Source: Methylopila sp. 73B | GTDB lineage: Bacteria > Pseudomonadota > Alphaproteobacteria > Rhizobiales > Methylopilaceae | DNA length: 64,000 nt | Reading direction: 5' to 3' | Assembly: GCF_000526315.1 (NCBI RefSeq) | Contig: NZ_JAFV01000001.1 | Location: 4,267,501 to 4,331,500, forward strand | Part shown: positions 35,382 to 43,706 of the stretch, in pieces | Numbering within the stretch: position 1 is the first letter of the stretch | Layout: every line of letters starts with the position of its first letter | Notes under the pieces: model-generated | What the model was told of the DNA's origin: nothing | What the model saw: the letters and a program-made list of their open reading frames with translations, nothing else | The model's database searches: none | Translations under genes and position numbers: made by a program

Positions 35382-35703
35382 GATGCCTTGTCGTCGCCGT
35401 CCCTTGCGCGTGTCGCGCGCCGAACCGTGGTCGATCGCGGCCCGAGAGTCCAAGCCGCAGCCGGCTTTTCCCCAGAAAGGCGCGTGGCGGCTTCAAGCCA
35501 GAGATCAGGCCATCGTAAAGCATGGTGCGCCGCACACGTGGAGTGAACCTAAGGTTTCGAATCCTCGGTCAATTCCAAGAGCCGTGTGAGCGTCAAAATC
35601 AGGGTCCTCGATGTGCAGATGACTTTCCAGGTTCGCAGAAATAGAACAATCTACGTCGGATGCCGCATGTTGCGGCGCTCCATGCGCGATCGGGGGAGCG
35701 TGA
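35382..35703. other. Gene-free stretch with lower GC
   Basis: About 320 bp between divergent genes. Its right half (from about 35520) is visibly poorer in GC than the rest of the window. No convincing promoter, RNA gene or repeat was found, apart from a strong ribosome binding site (GGGGGAG) just before 35704. Confidence 0.4.
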
Positions 35704-36045
35704 ATGGATATCATTGTTCGGCTTGTTAAGCCCATCGTGATGGGTGCGGTGATGTTCGGCTCAATCCACTATCTCACCGGAAGCGCCTTCACAGCAGGCA
35801 TGCTCGCGTTGATTCCGCTGTTGCTCGGCTGGTTGGGCATATTCATGGGTCCGGCCTTCGGTTTGACAGGCCTCGCATTCATCTCGGCGATCGGCTGGGC
35901 GGTGAGTCCGCCGGACCTCAGGGCCGCGGTGGCCGGCCAGACCGCCGGCGCCGCCGCGACCGTCAAGGCGACTGTCGAAGGCGAGCGCTCCAAGGCGACT
36001 GAACCGTCCGTAAACGTCGCGCCTTCCGACACGCGGAAGCCTTGA
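35704..36045 (+). CDS. Hypothetical 113-residue membrane protein
   Basis: Three hydrophobic segments (VRLVKPIVMGAVMFGSIHYL, FTAGMLALIPLLLGWLGIFM, FGLTGLAFISAIGWAV) are followed by an Ala/Thr-rich hydrophilic tail of about 45 residues. GGGGGAG precedes the ATG by five bases. Codon use is less GC-biased than that of its neighbours, compatible with recent transfer. Family not recognised. Confidence 0.55.
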   Translation: MDIIVRLVKPIVMGAVMFGSIHYLTGSAFTAGMLALIPLLLGWLGIFMGPAFGLTGLAFISAIGWAVSPPDLRAAVAGQTAGAAATVKATVEGERSKATEPSVNVAPSDTRKP

Positions 36046-36106
36046 CGATCGGTTCGGAATTTCGGCGTTAAGGCAAGGCGGCTTCGGACTGGTCCCATGA
36101 CGTCAT

Positions 36107-36124
36107 GCCCGCGTCTCCGCGGGC
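36107..36124. repeat. GC-rich hairpin
   Basis: GCCCGCG-TCTC-CGCGGGC is a perfect 7-bp stem between the 113-residue gene and dctD. It may terminate or stabilise transcripts from either side; there is no T-run. Confidence 0.4.
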
Positions 36125-36222
36125 GTCGGCGTACTGACCGTAGAACTTTGCGCCATGAGAAGTCGTGGACGCCCAGCTTCGCTGAGATAGCGGAGCATCG
36201 CGGCATAGGCCTCGGGCAGCGA

Positions 36223-37563
36223 TCACCGCCTCGGCCGGAACGCGCTCTGGTCGATCCCGTGCCGCTTCAGCTTGTCGTACAGCGTCTTGCGCGGAACGCC
36301 GAGGGCCGCGAGCGTCGCCTGGATGTCGCCCTGCGTCGCGGCGAGCGCCTGGCGGATCTGCTCCGCCTCGAAGGCCTCGACCCTGTCTGGCAGGGCGCCA
36401 CCGGGCGGGGCGGGGGGAGCGGGGGTGGCAGGCGGGCCGTCGTCGAGGCCGAGCGCCACCCGTTCCGCGTAATGCGCGAGCTCGCGCACGTTGCCGGGCC
36501 AGTTGTGCTCGTCGAGCTTCCGCCGGACCGTCGCGGTCATCGGCGGCGGTTCGCGGCGGAATCGCCGGGCGGCGCGATCGAGGAAGTGCGCGAACAGCAG
36601 CGGCACGTCATCCCGCCGGTCGCGCAGCGCCGGGATGCGGATCGTCGCTACGTGCAACCTGTAGTAGAGGTCCTCGCGGAAGGCGTTGGTCCGCACGAGA
36701 TCCAGCAGGTCGACCTTGGACGCCGCGGCCACCCGGATGTCGACCTTCCGCGTCTCGTTCATGCCCAGCGGCGTGACCTCGCGAGCCTCCAGCACGCGCA
36801 GGAACTTGATCTGCAGGGCGGGCGGCATGGCCTCGATCTCGTCGAGGAACAGCGTGCCGCCATGAGCGTGCTCGATCCGGCCCACGCGCTTCTTCACCGC
36901 TCCGGTGAAGGCGCCGGCCTCGTGGCCGAAAAGCTCGCTCTCGATGACGCTCTCCGGCAGGGCGCCGCAGTTCACGGCGACGAAGGGCCGGGCCGCCCGG
37001 GGGCTCCAGCGGTGGAGCGCGGTCGCGACCACCTCCTTGCCGGCGCCGGTCTCGCCCTCGATCAGCACGTCGACGTCGGCGTCGGCGATCTGGCGCAGCG
37101 TGGCGCGCAGCCGCTCCATCGCCGGCGTCCCGCCCAGCAGAGGCATGTCGGAGGCGCTGGTCTCCTCGGCGGCGCGCCGGAGGGCGCGGTTCTCCAGCAC
37201 CAGGCGGCGCTTCTCCAGCGCGTGGCGGATCGGCCCAAGCAGCCGGTCGGCGGGGTAGGGCTTGGCCACGAAATCGTAGGCGCCCTCGCGCATCGCCTCG
37301 ACGGCCATCGCGACGTCGCCATGGCCGGTGATGAGGATGACCGGAAGGTCGGGATCGATCGCCCGCAGGCGACGGAACAGCTCCAGCCCGTCGATCCCCG
37401 GCATGCGCACGTCGGTGACCACCACGCCGGGGAAGCTCGCGTCGAGCGCGCCGAGCGCCGCGGTCGCGGAGGGGAAGGGCGCGACCGCGAAGCCCGCCAG
37501 CGTCAGCGCCTGCGCGTTCGCCGCGCGCAGCGTCTCGTCGTCGTCGATGAAGGCGACATCCAT
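36223..37563 (-). CDS. dctD: C4-dicarboxylate response regulator, sigma-54 activator
   Basis: A 446-residue NtrC-family regulator. The receiver has IDDDE and the phosphoacceptor Asp51 in [10 protein letters not shown]. The central AAA+ domain has GETGAGKE (Walker A), the sigma-54 contact loop [12 protein letters not shown] and [13 protein letters not shown] (Walker B). The C-terminal Fis-type helix-turn-helix contains [33 protein letters not shown]. It is coupled to dctB (ATG shares the last base region of the dctB stop) and both are divergent from dctA, whose promoter carries two matching palindromes. Confidence 0.9.
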   Translation of the reverse strand: MDVAFIDDDETLRAANAQALTLAGFAVAPFPSATAALGALDASFPGVVVTDVRMPGIDGLELFRRLRAIDPDLPVILITGHGDVAMAVEAMREGAYDFVAKPYPADRLLGPIRHALEKRRLVLENRALRRAAEETSASDMPLLGGTPAMERLRATLRQIADADVDVLIEGETGAGKEVVATALHRWSPRAARPFVAVNCGALPESVIESELFGHEAGAFTGAVKKRVGRIEHAHGGTLFLDEIEAMPPALQIKFLRVLEAREVTPLGMNETRKVDIRVAAASKVDLLDLVRTNAFREDLYYRLHVATIRIPALRDRRDDVPLLFAHFLDRAARRFRREPPPMTATVRRKLDEHNWPGNVRELAHYAERVALGLDDGPPATPAPPAPPGGALPDRVEAFEAEQIRQALAATQGDIQATLAALGVPRKTLYDKLKRHGIDQSAFRPRR

Positions 37564-39338
37564 CAGGCGAGCCTCGGCAGGGTGACGGTGAAAACCGCGC
37601 CGCCGCGGTTCTCGGCGGCGAGGCGGCCGCCGAACTCGGCGACGATGTCGTGCGAGATGACGAGGCCGAGGCCGAGGCCCGCCGGCTTCGTCGTGGTGAA
37701 GGGCATGAACAGCGCGCCCATCACCGCGTCCGGCAGGCCGGGGCCGTTGTCGGCGACGGTTACGACGACGCTGTCCTCGGTCACGGCCGCGGAGAGCGCG
37801 ATGCGGCCGCCTGGCCGATGCGCCAGCGCGTCGAGGGCGTTCTGCAGCAGGTTGACGAAGACCTGCTCGAGCCGGACGCGCTCGCCCGCCACCGTCACGT
37901 CGTCGGCGAGGTCGAGATCGAGCGTTACGTTCTGCTCGCGCAGGCGATGGCCGACCAGCAGCAGCGCGCCGTCGACGGCGGCGCGGAGCGAAACCGGCTC
38001 CGTCGCTCCCTTGGTCTTGCGCGCGAAGGCGCGCAGCTCGCCGGTGATCGCGCCGATCCGCTCGGTGAGGGCGGCGATGGTCGCGAGGTTGTCCGCCGCG
38101 GCGCCGGGCTGGGCGCGGTCTAGGAAGGTCCGGGCGTTGTCGGCGAAGGTGCGGATGGCCGCGACCGGCTGGTTGATCTCATGCGCGACGCTCGCGGCGA
38201 TCTGGCCGAGCACGGCGAGCTTGCTCGCCTGCACCAGCTCGTCCTGGAGGTCCTGCAGCGCCGCCTCCGCGCGGCGGCGTTCGTCGATCTCGGCGCGGAG
38301 CTCCAGGGTGCGCGCCTCGACCCGCTCCTCGAGCTCGCGCCGGGCCGCGCCTTGCGCCGCGCGCTCGTCGGCGAGCCTCCGGCGTCGGGACAGCGCGATC
38401 CCGATCGCGCCGAGCGCGAGCACGCCGGCGAGCAGCGCGGAGGCGCGCGCGGCCGTCCGCGCCAGCGCGACCGAGGGCGCGGTCGGCGCCAGAACGTGCA
38501 GCGTCCAGGAGGTCGTGGGCGCAGGCGCCGCGGCCTCGACGAAGCTGCGGGCGCTCGCGCCCTCGCTCGCCGTCGCCCGCACGAGGCCGTCGCCGGCTGG
38601 GCTGATCGGCAGGAGGTCCAGCGGCGCGGCGCCGAACTGAAGGCTCGCCCTGAGCTCCGCGCGCCGCTCCTCCGGGATCGGCGCGGTCGCCCGGAAGCGC
38701 CAGTCAGGCTCGCTCGCGATCAGCACGATCGAACGGTCGTCGGTGACGAAAGTCGGTTCGGCGAAGCGCCGCCACTCCGTCTCCAGCGCCTCGAACTCGG
38801 CCTTCACCACGATCACGCCGAGCGGTCCGCGGGCGCCGTCGATGCGGCGGGTGAGATAGAGGCCGGCCTTGCCGCTGACGGTGCCGAGCGCGAAATGCTC
38901 CGCGGCGCCGTCCGCCATCGCGCGGCTGTAGTAGGGCCGGAACGCGTAATCGGACCCGACGAAGCTCGTCGGCGTGCCGGCGTTGCTGGCGGCGAGGGTC
39001 AGTCCCTTGGCGTCGAGCAAATAGATCGCGCCGGCGCGAGTCGCCTCCGCCAGCGTCCAGAACTTGGCGTCGAGGGCGGCGAGCCGGCCGGCGTCGCGGC
39101 TTTCGAGCGCGAGGCGCACGTCCGGGTCCTGCGCCAGCACCACGGGAAGGATGCGCTGCTTCTCGATCTCGCTGCGGAGGGCCGAAATCCGCAGGTCCGC
39201 GGCCGCCTGCGCCGCGGCGACCAGGTTGGACCGCGCCCAGCGCTCGCCGGCGTAATCCGCGCCGCGGTCGAGCGCGATGAGCGTAGCGGCGGCGAGCAGG
39301 GCCAGCGTCCAACCCAACCATCGGCGTTCTGCGATCAC
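37563..39338 (-). CDS. dctB: C4-dicarboxylate sensor histidine kinase
   Basis: A 591-residue kinase. Membrane segments lie near residues 6-24 and about 290-312; between them is a periplasmic double-PAS/Cache sensor ([37 protein letters not shown]) typical of DctB. The cytoplasmic part has a coiled-coil linker, HisKA ([25 protein letters not shown]) and HATPase ([30 protein letters not shown]). I place the start at a GTG at 39338, giving the usual DctB length; a longer in-frame reading to 39665 would run across the dctA promoter and is rejected. Confidence 0.87.
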   Translation of the reverse strand: MIAERRWLGWTLALLAAATLIALDRGADYAGERWARSNLVAAAQAAADLRISALRSEIEKQRILPVVLAQDPDVRLALESRDAGRLAALDAKFWTLAEATRAGAIYLLDAKGLTLAASNAGTPTSFVGSDYAFRPYYSRAMADGAAEHFALGTVSGKAGLYLTRRIDGARGPLGVIVVKAEFEALETEWRRFAEPTFVTDDRSIVLIASEPDWRFRATAPIPEERRAELRASLQFGAAPLDLLPISPAGDGLVRATASEGASARSFVEAAAPAPTTSWTLHVLAPTAPSVALARTAARASALLAGVLALGAIGIALSRRRRLADERAAQGAARRELEERVEARTLELRAEIDERRRAEAALQDLQDELVQASKLAVLGQIAASVAHEINQPVAAIRTFADNARTFLDRAQPGAAADNLATIAALTERIGAITGELRAFARKTKGATEPVSLRAAVDGALLLVGHRLREQNVTLDLDLADDVTVAGERVRLEQVFVNLLQNALDALAHRPGGRIALSAAVTEDSVVVTVADNGPGLPDAVMGALFMPFTTTKPAGLGLGLVISHDIVAEFGGRLAAENRGGAVFTVTLPRLA

Positions 39339-39362
39339 GGCAGCCCGGCCCTCGCTCCCATC

Positions 39363-39380
39363 TGTGCGGATTCTCGCACG
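39363..39380 (+). promoter_or_regulatory. DctD binding site 1 (upstream activator sequence)
   Basis: TGTGCGG-ATTC-TCGCACG is an interrupted palindrome about 150 bp before the predicted dctA start of transcription. It pairs with a second site 34 bp (about three helical turns) downstream, as expected for tandem DctD sites. Confidence 0.65.
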
Positions 39381-39396
39381 ATCTAAGCCGACGAGT

Positions 39397-39414
39397 TGTG
39401 TGGTGTTCCGCACA
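39397..39414 (+). promoter_or_regulatory. DctD binding site 2 (upstream activator sequence)
   Basis: TGTGTGG-TGTT-CCGCACA has the same 7-4-7 geometry and sequence as site 1, with one arm mismatch. Its centre is 34 bp from that of site 1. Confidence 0.65.
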
Positions 39415-39496
39415 TCGTGTCGAGGCGGATTTTTAGGCGCTGACAAGATCAAAGGAATTTCAACTGCTTGAAGGCGTCTCTGCGTTTTGGCGCGGC

Positions 39497-39512
39497 TGGC
39501 ATGCGGTTTGCG
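39497..39512 (+). promoter_or_regulatory. Sigma-54 promoter of dctA
   Basis: TGGCATG-CGGT-TTGCG matches the -24/-12 consensus (TGGCAC-N5-TTGC) with one mismatch; GG is at 39498-39499 and GC at 39510-39511, the required 10-base spacing. It lies about 107 bp before the dctA ATG and downstream of the two DctD-type sites. Confidence 0.8.
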
Positions 39513-39618
39513 CATGGAATGGCGCGACGTCGGCTTGACGCCGCCCCGCAACGCCACATCCGACCGCAACGGCGCCGGCCCCCACAAGGCGACGACGGTC
39601 GACCAAGGAGGACAGATC

Positions 39619-40959
39619 ATGGCGATCGCCATCCCAGCCGCGGCTCCCGCCGCCGCGCCCCGCAAGTTCTACCAGCACCTCTACGTCCAGGTTCTCGTCG
39701 CGATCGCGGCGGGCGTGGCGCTCGGGCATTTCTACCCGAGCGTCGGCGCCGACCTGAAGCCTCTCGGCGACGCCTTCATCAAGCTGGTGAAGATGGTCAT
39801 CGCCCCCGTGATCTTCCTCACCGTGGTGACCGGCATCGCGGGCATGCGGGACATGGGCAAGGTCGGCCGCGTCGCCGGCAAGGCCATGCTCTACTTCCTC
39901 ACCTTCTCCACGCTGGCGCTGATCATCGGGCTGGTCGTCGGCAACGTGGTGCAGCCGGGCGCCGGCCTCAACATCAACCCGGCCTCGCTCGACCCGAAGG
40001 CGGTCGCCGACTACGCCGCCAAGGCCCACGACACGACGATCGTCGGCTTCCTCACCAACATCATCCCCAACACGCCGGTCAGCGCGCTCGCCTCGGGCGA
40101 CATCCTGCAGGTGCTGTTCTTCGCGGTTCTGTTCGGCGTCGCGCTGGGCGCGGTCGGCGACAAGGGCGAGCCGGTGATGACCGTCCTCGTCTCGCTGTCG
40201 CAGGCGATGTTCAAGCTGGTCTCGATCCTGATGAAGGCCGCTCCGATCGGCGCCTTCGGCGCGATGGCCTTCACCATCGGCAAGTACGGCATCGGTTCGG
40301 TCGCGAACCTCGCGATGCTCGTCGGCACCTTCTACCTGACGTCGCTGCTGTTCGTGTTCATCGTCCTGGGCGCGGTCGCCCGCTACAACGGCTTCTCGAT
40401 CCTCGCGCTGCTCCGCTACATCAAGGAGGAGCTGCTGCTGGTGCTTGGCACCTCGTCGTCGGAAGCGGCGCTGCCGTCGCTGATGGAGAAGATGGAGAAG
40501 GCCGGCGCCGCCAAGTCGGTGGTCGGCCTGGTCATCCCCACGGGTTATTCGTTTAACCTCGACGGCACCAACATCTACATGACGCTCGCGGCGCTGTTCA
40601 TCGCGCAGGCGACCGGCATCGAGCTCAGCCTCGCCGATCAGGTGCTGCTGCTGCTCGTCGCCATGCTGAGCTCCAAGGGCGCAGCCGGCATCACCGGCGC
40701 AGGCTTCATCACCCTGGCCGCCACGCTGTCGGTGGTGCCCTCCGTGCCGGTCGCCGGCATGGCGCTGATCCTCGGCATCGACCGCTTCATGTCCGAGTGC
40801 CGCGCGCTGACGAACCTCGTCGGCAACGCGGTCGCGACGATCGTGGTCGCCCGCTGGGAGGGCGAGCTCGACGCGGACAAGCTGCGCGCCGCGCTCGCCG
40901 GCGAGCCGACCGCGCTCGAAGCCCCGTCTCCCGCTCCGGCGCTCGTTCCGGCGGAGTGA
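39619..40959 (+). CDS. dctA: C4-dicarboxylate/proton symporter
   Basis: A 446-residue transporter of the dicarboxylate/amino acid:cation symporter family. The N-terminus is [24 protein letters not shown]. The serine-rich re-entrant hairpin is [23 protein letters not shown] and the substrate/cation motif [23 protein letters not shown]; a second hairpin follows ([21 protein letters not shown]). The start is ATG 39619 with GGAGG upstream, downstream of the sigma-54 promoter. It imports succinate, fumarate and malate. Confidence 0.93.
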   Translation: MAIAIPAAAPAAAPRKFYQHLYVQVLVAIAAGVALGHFYPSVGADLKPLGDAFIKLVKMVIAPVIFLTVVTGIAGMRDMGKVGRVAGKAMLYFLTFSTLALIIGLVVGNVVQPGAGLNINPASLDPKAVADYAAKAHDTTIVGFLTNIIPNTPVSALASGDILQVLFFAVLFGVALGAVGDKGEPVMTVLVSLSQAMFKLVSILMKAAPIGAFGAMAFTIGKYGIGSVANLAMLVGTFYLTSLLFVFIVLGAVARYNGFSILALLRYIKEELLLVLGTSSSEAALPSLMEKMEKAGAAKSVVGLVIPTGYSFNLDGTNIYMTLAALFIAQATGIELSLADQVLLLLVAMLSSKGAAGITGAGFITLAATLSVVPSVPVAGMALILGIDRFMSECRALTNLVGNAVATIVVARWEGELDADKLRAALAGEPTALEAPSPAPALVPAE

Positions 40960-41012
40960 CCGGCTATGCGGACGCGGGGGGTGGACCCCCGCGCCGCGCC
41001 GTGACAGATCCT

Positions 41013-41044
41013 CGAACGCCCCGGCTCCCGAGCCGGGGCGTTCG
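41013..41044 (+). terminator. Intrinsic terminator of dctA
   Basis: A perfect 14-bp stem (CGAACGCCCCGGCT / AGCCGGGGCGTTCG) with a CCCG loop, followed by TCGTTTC. A smaller hairpin, GCGGGGG-N5-CCCCCGC, lies just upstream (40975-40993). Confidence 0.8.
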
Positions 41045-41128
41045 TCGTTTCGGGCTGCGCGCCAATGTCGCTCGGACCGGGCCCAAGAAACCCGCGCCGC
41101 CGCCTGTGAAATCGTCCAAGCTTCCGCC

Positions 41129-42067
41129 ATGAGCCTACGCCCCGACCTTGACCTGATCGTGCAGGAGCTCGCCGACGAGATGCGCCGGCGGCCGGACCGC
41201 GGCGAGGTCGCGACCTACATTCCCGAACTTGCGCGGGTCGATCCGTCGGCCTTCGGCATGGTCGTCATCGACGGCGACGGCCGCGTCAGCGCGGGCGGCG
41301 ACAGCGACATGCCGTTCTCGATCCAGAGCGTCTCGAAGGTCTTCACCCTGACGCTGGCGCTCGGCAAGGCGGGCGACCGGCTGTGGCGGCGCGTCGGGCG
41401 GGAGCCCTCGGGCAGCCCGTTCAACTCGATCGTCCAGCTGGAGCGCGAGCACGGCGTGCCGCGCAATCCCTTCATCAACGCCGGCGCGATCGCCGTCACC
41501 GACGCGATCGTCTCGGGCCACCAGCCGCGCGAGGCGCTGGGCGAGATCCTGCGCTTCATGCAGTTCCTGGCCGACGACGACACCATCACGATCGACGAGG
41601 CGGTGGCGGCGTCGGAGCAGCGCACCGGCTTCCGCAACGCCGCGCTCGCGAACTACATGAAGTCGTTCGGCGTGATCGAGAACCCGGTCGACTACACGCT
41701 GGGGGTCTACTTCCACCACTGCGCCATCGCCATGTCGTGCCGGCAGCTCGCGATGGCCGGGCGATTCCTCGCCCACTCCGGGGTGCAGCCCTCGACCGGG
41801 CGCTCGGTGGTGACGCCGGAACGCGCCCGCCGCATCAACGCGATCATGCTGACCTGCGGGCACTACGACGGCTCGGGCGAATTCGCCTACCGCGTCGGCC
41901 TGCCGGGCAAGAGCGGGGTCGGCGGCGGCATTCTGGCGGTCGCGCCGGGCAAGGCCTCGATCGCCGTCTGGTCGCCGGGCCTCGACGCCTCCGGAAACTC
42001 GCATCTCGGACGCATCGCGCTTGAAGCGCTTGTGAAGCGCACGGGCTGGTCGATTTTCGGCGTCTAG
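41129..42067 (+). CDS. glsA: Glutaminase A
   Basis: A 312-residue serine-dependent beta-lactamase-fold glutaminase. The catalytic SxxK is in [16 protein letters not shown]. Further family motifs are [22 protein letters not shown] and [26 protein letters not shown]. It converts glutamine to glutamate and ammonia. It stands alone after the dctA terminator; no strong ribosome binding site precedes the ATG. A supply of glutamate would feed gmaS, but no direct link is visible. Confidence 0.9.
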   Translation: MSLRPDLDLIVQELADEMRRRPDRGEVATYIPELARVDPSAFGMVVIDGDGRVSAGGDSDMPFSIQSVSKVFTLTLALGKAGDRLWRRVGREPSGSPFNSIVQLEREHGVPRNPFINAGAIAVTDAIVSGHQPREALGEILRFMQFLADDDTITIDEAVAASEQRTGFRNAALANYMKSFGVIENPVDYTLGVYFHHCAIAMSCRQLAMAGRFLAHSGVQPSTGRSVVTPERARRINAIMLTCGHYDGSGEFAYRVGLPGKSGVGGGILAVAPGKASIAVWSPGLDASGNSHLGRIALEALVKRTGWSIFGV

Positions 42068-42169
42068 CTACATAGCGGGGGCCTTCCGCGCGTGGCGCGG
42101 GCCCTCCCATCCGCTGACCGCGCGCCGCGGTCTCAGGACCACACCCGACGGCGCCGACAGAAGGGCCCG

Positions 42170-42676
42170 ATGGCCGACGCCTCCGCTCGAATCGCCGCCC
42201 TTCGGGCTTACGGGGTCCTGGACACCCCGCCGGAGCCGCGGTTCGACGACATCGCGCGGCTGGCCGGCGTGATCTGCCACGCGGCTCAGGCCGTGGTCAG
42301 CTTCGCGGACGCCGAGCGGCATTGGTACAAGGCGCATGTCGGCGTCGACGTCGAAGAGGTCGCATGGAGCGACGCCATCTGCTCGTATGTGGTCGAAAAC
42401 GACCTCGACGAGCTCGTGGTCGACAATCTCGCGGCCGACGACCGGTTCCGCCACAAGGGCGTGGTGACCAGGGCTCCGTTCTTCCGTTTCTATGCGGGCG
42501 TCGCCATGCGCACGCCCTCCGGCCAGATGATCGGAACGGTCTGCGTCGGCGACGGCGTTCCGCGGAAGGGCGGCCTGACGCCGGCGCAGCTCGGCGGCCT
42601 GCACGCGCTCGCCCGGCACGCCATGGCGCTCGTCTGGGCGCGCACGATGATCATCGGCCCCGTCGCGGCGACCTGA
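42170..42676 (+). CDS. Stand-alone GAF domain protein
   Basis: A 168-residue single GAF domain: RIAALRAYGVLDTPPEPRFDDIARLAG, VSFADAERHWYKAHVGVDVEE, APFFRFYAGVAMRTPSGQMIGTVCVGD. It is clearly paralogous to the first GAF of the HWE kinase at 4962 (shared YGVLDTPPE/YAILDTPPE and RFYAGAVLR/RFYAGVAMR). The start is ATG 42170. It may act as a sensory or inhibitory partner of such a kinase, by inference only. Confidence 0.75.
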   Translation: MADASARIAALRAYGVLDTPPEPRFDDIARLAGVICHAAQAVVSFADAERHWYKAHVGVDVEEVAWSDAICSYVVENDLDELVVDNLAADDRFRHKGVVTRAPFFRFYAGVAMRTPSGQMIGTVCVGDGVPRKGGLTPAQLGGLHALARHAMALVWARTMIIGPVAAT

Positions 42677-42758
42677 GGCCTGCGGGCGACAAACCGAAGG
42701 CGACGGCGAACGAACCGCCGCCGAGGTCGTTTGGCTCCCGACGACAGGAGCAGACACC

Positions 42759-43616
42759 ATGACTTACCCCACCCCGCCGTTCCCGCGGCAGTCTCAGTCC
42801 TTTCCGGGCAAGACCTCCGGCATGGACCCCAAGCCGGACCACGGCGAGACCAGCTACCGCGGCTCCGGACGTCTCTCGGGCAAGAAGGCGATCATCACCG
42901 GCGGCGACAGCGGCATCGGCCTCGCCGTCGCGATCGCCTTCGCGCGCGAGGGCGCCGACCTCGTCATCGTCCACCTTCCCGCCGAAACCGAAGACGCCGC
43001 CGCTTGCCGGGCGCTGATCGAGGACGCGGGGCGCAAGGCCGTGATGCTGCCGGGCGACGTCAGCGACGCGGGCTTCCGCAAGGCGGTCGTGGAGCGCGCC
43101 GTCGCCGAGCTTGGCGGCGTCGATGTGCTGGTGAACAACGCCGCCTACCAGAAGCCCTACCAGTCGATCGAGGAGATCACGCTGGAGGAGTGGGAGAAGA
43201 CCTTCGCGGTCAACGTCCACGCCTATTTCCACCTGACCCAGCTCGCGGTGGCGCACATGGGCCAGGGCGGCTCGATCATCAACACCGCGTCGATCAACTC
43301 CAAGGATCCGACGCCGATGCTGCTGCCCTACGCCGCGACCAAGGGCGCGATCGCCAACATGACGCTCGGTCTCGCCGGGCTCCTGGGAGAGCGCGGGATC
43401 CGCGTCAACGCGGTGCTGCCCGGCCCGATCTGGACGCCGTTCATTCCCGCCGGCATGCCGCCCGAGGCCGTCGAGACCTTCGGCGCGAAGACGCCGATGG
43501 GACGCCCCGGCCAGCCGGCGGAGCTCGCCTCGGCCTACGTCATGCTCGCCTCCGACGAGTCGAGCTACACCTCCGGCGCGCTGCTCACGGTCGCGGGCGG
43601 CCAGGCGGTGCTTTGA
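42759..43616 (+). CDS. SDR family oxidoreductase (YhxC/YdaD-type)
   Basis: A 285-residue short-chain dehydrogenase with the N-terminal extension found in the stress-related YhxC/YdaD group (PFPRQSQSFPGKTSGMDPKPDHGE). The cofactor motif is TGGDSGIG, then NNAAYQ, and the catalytic Ser-Tyr-Lys set is in NTASINS and YAATKGA. It probably reduces or oxidises small carbonyls with NAD(P). It is followed by the YdeP-type gene after 90 bp. Confidence 0.85.
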   Translation: MTYPTPPFPRQSQSFPGKTSGMDPKPDHGETSYRGSGRLSGKKAIITGGDSGIGLAVAIAFAREGADLVIVHLPAETEDAAACRALIEDAGRKAVMLPGDVSDAGFRKAVVERAVAELGGVDVLVNNAAYQKPYQSIEEITLEEWEKTFAVNVHAYFHLTQLAVAHMGQGGSIINTASINSKDPTPMLLPYAATKGAIANMTLGLAGLLGERGIRVNAVLPGPIWTPFIPAGMPPEAVETFGAKTPMGRPGQPAELASAYVMLASDESSYTSGALLTVAGGQAVL

Positions 43617-43706
43617 CCCGCCGCCGGCCGGAACGGCCGCCGTCGCGGACCGTTCACCCTGCGGGACGCGCGCGGCGCGCCCCGCAGTGAGCGGAGAGGC
43701 GGCCCC

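Noticed and set aside
35550-35580. tRNA-like T-loop string GGTTTCGAATCC
   Set aside because: The flanking bases do not form a T stem, and no acceptor, D or anticodon arm can be drawn; not a tRNA or obvious attachment site.
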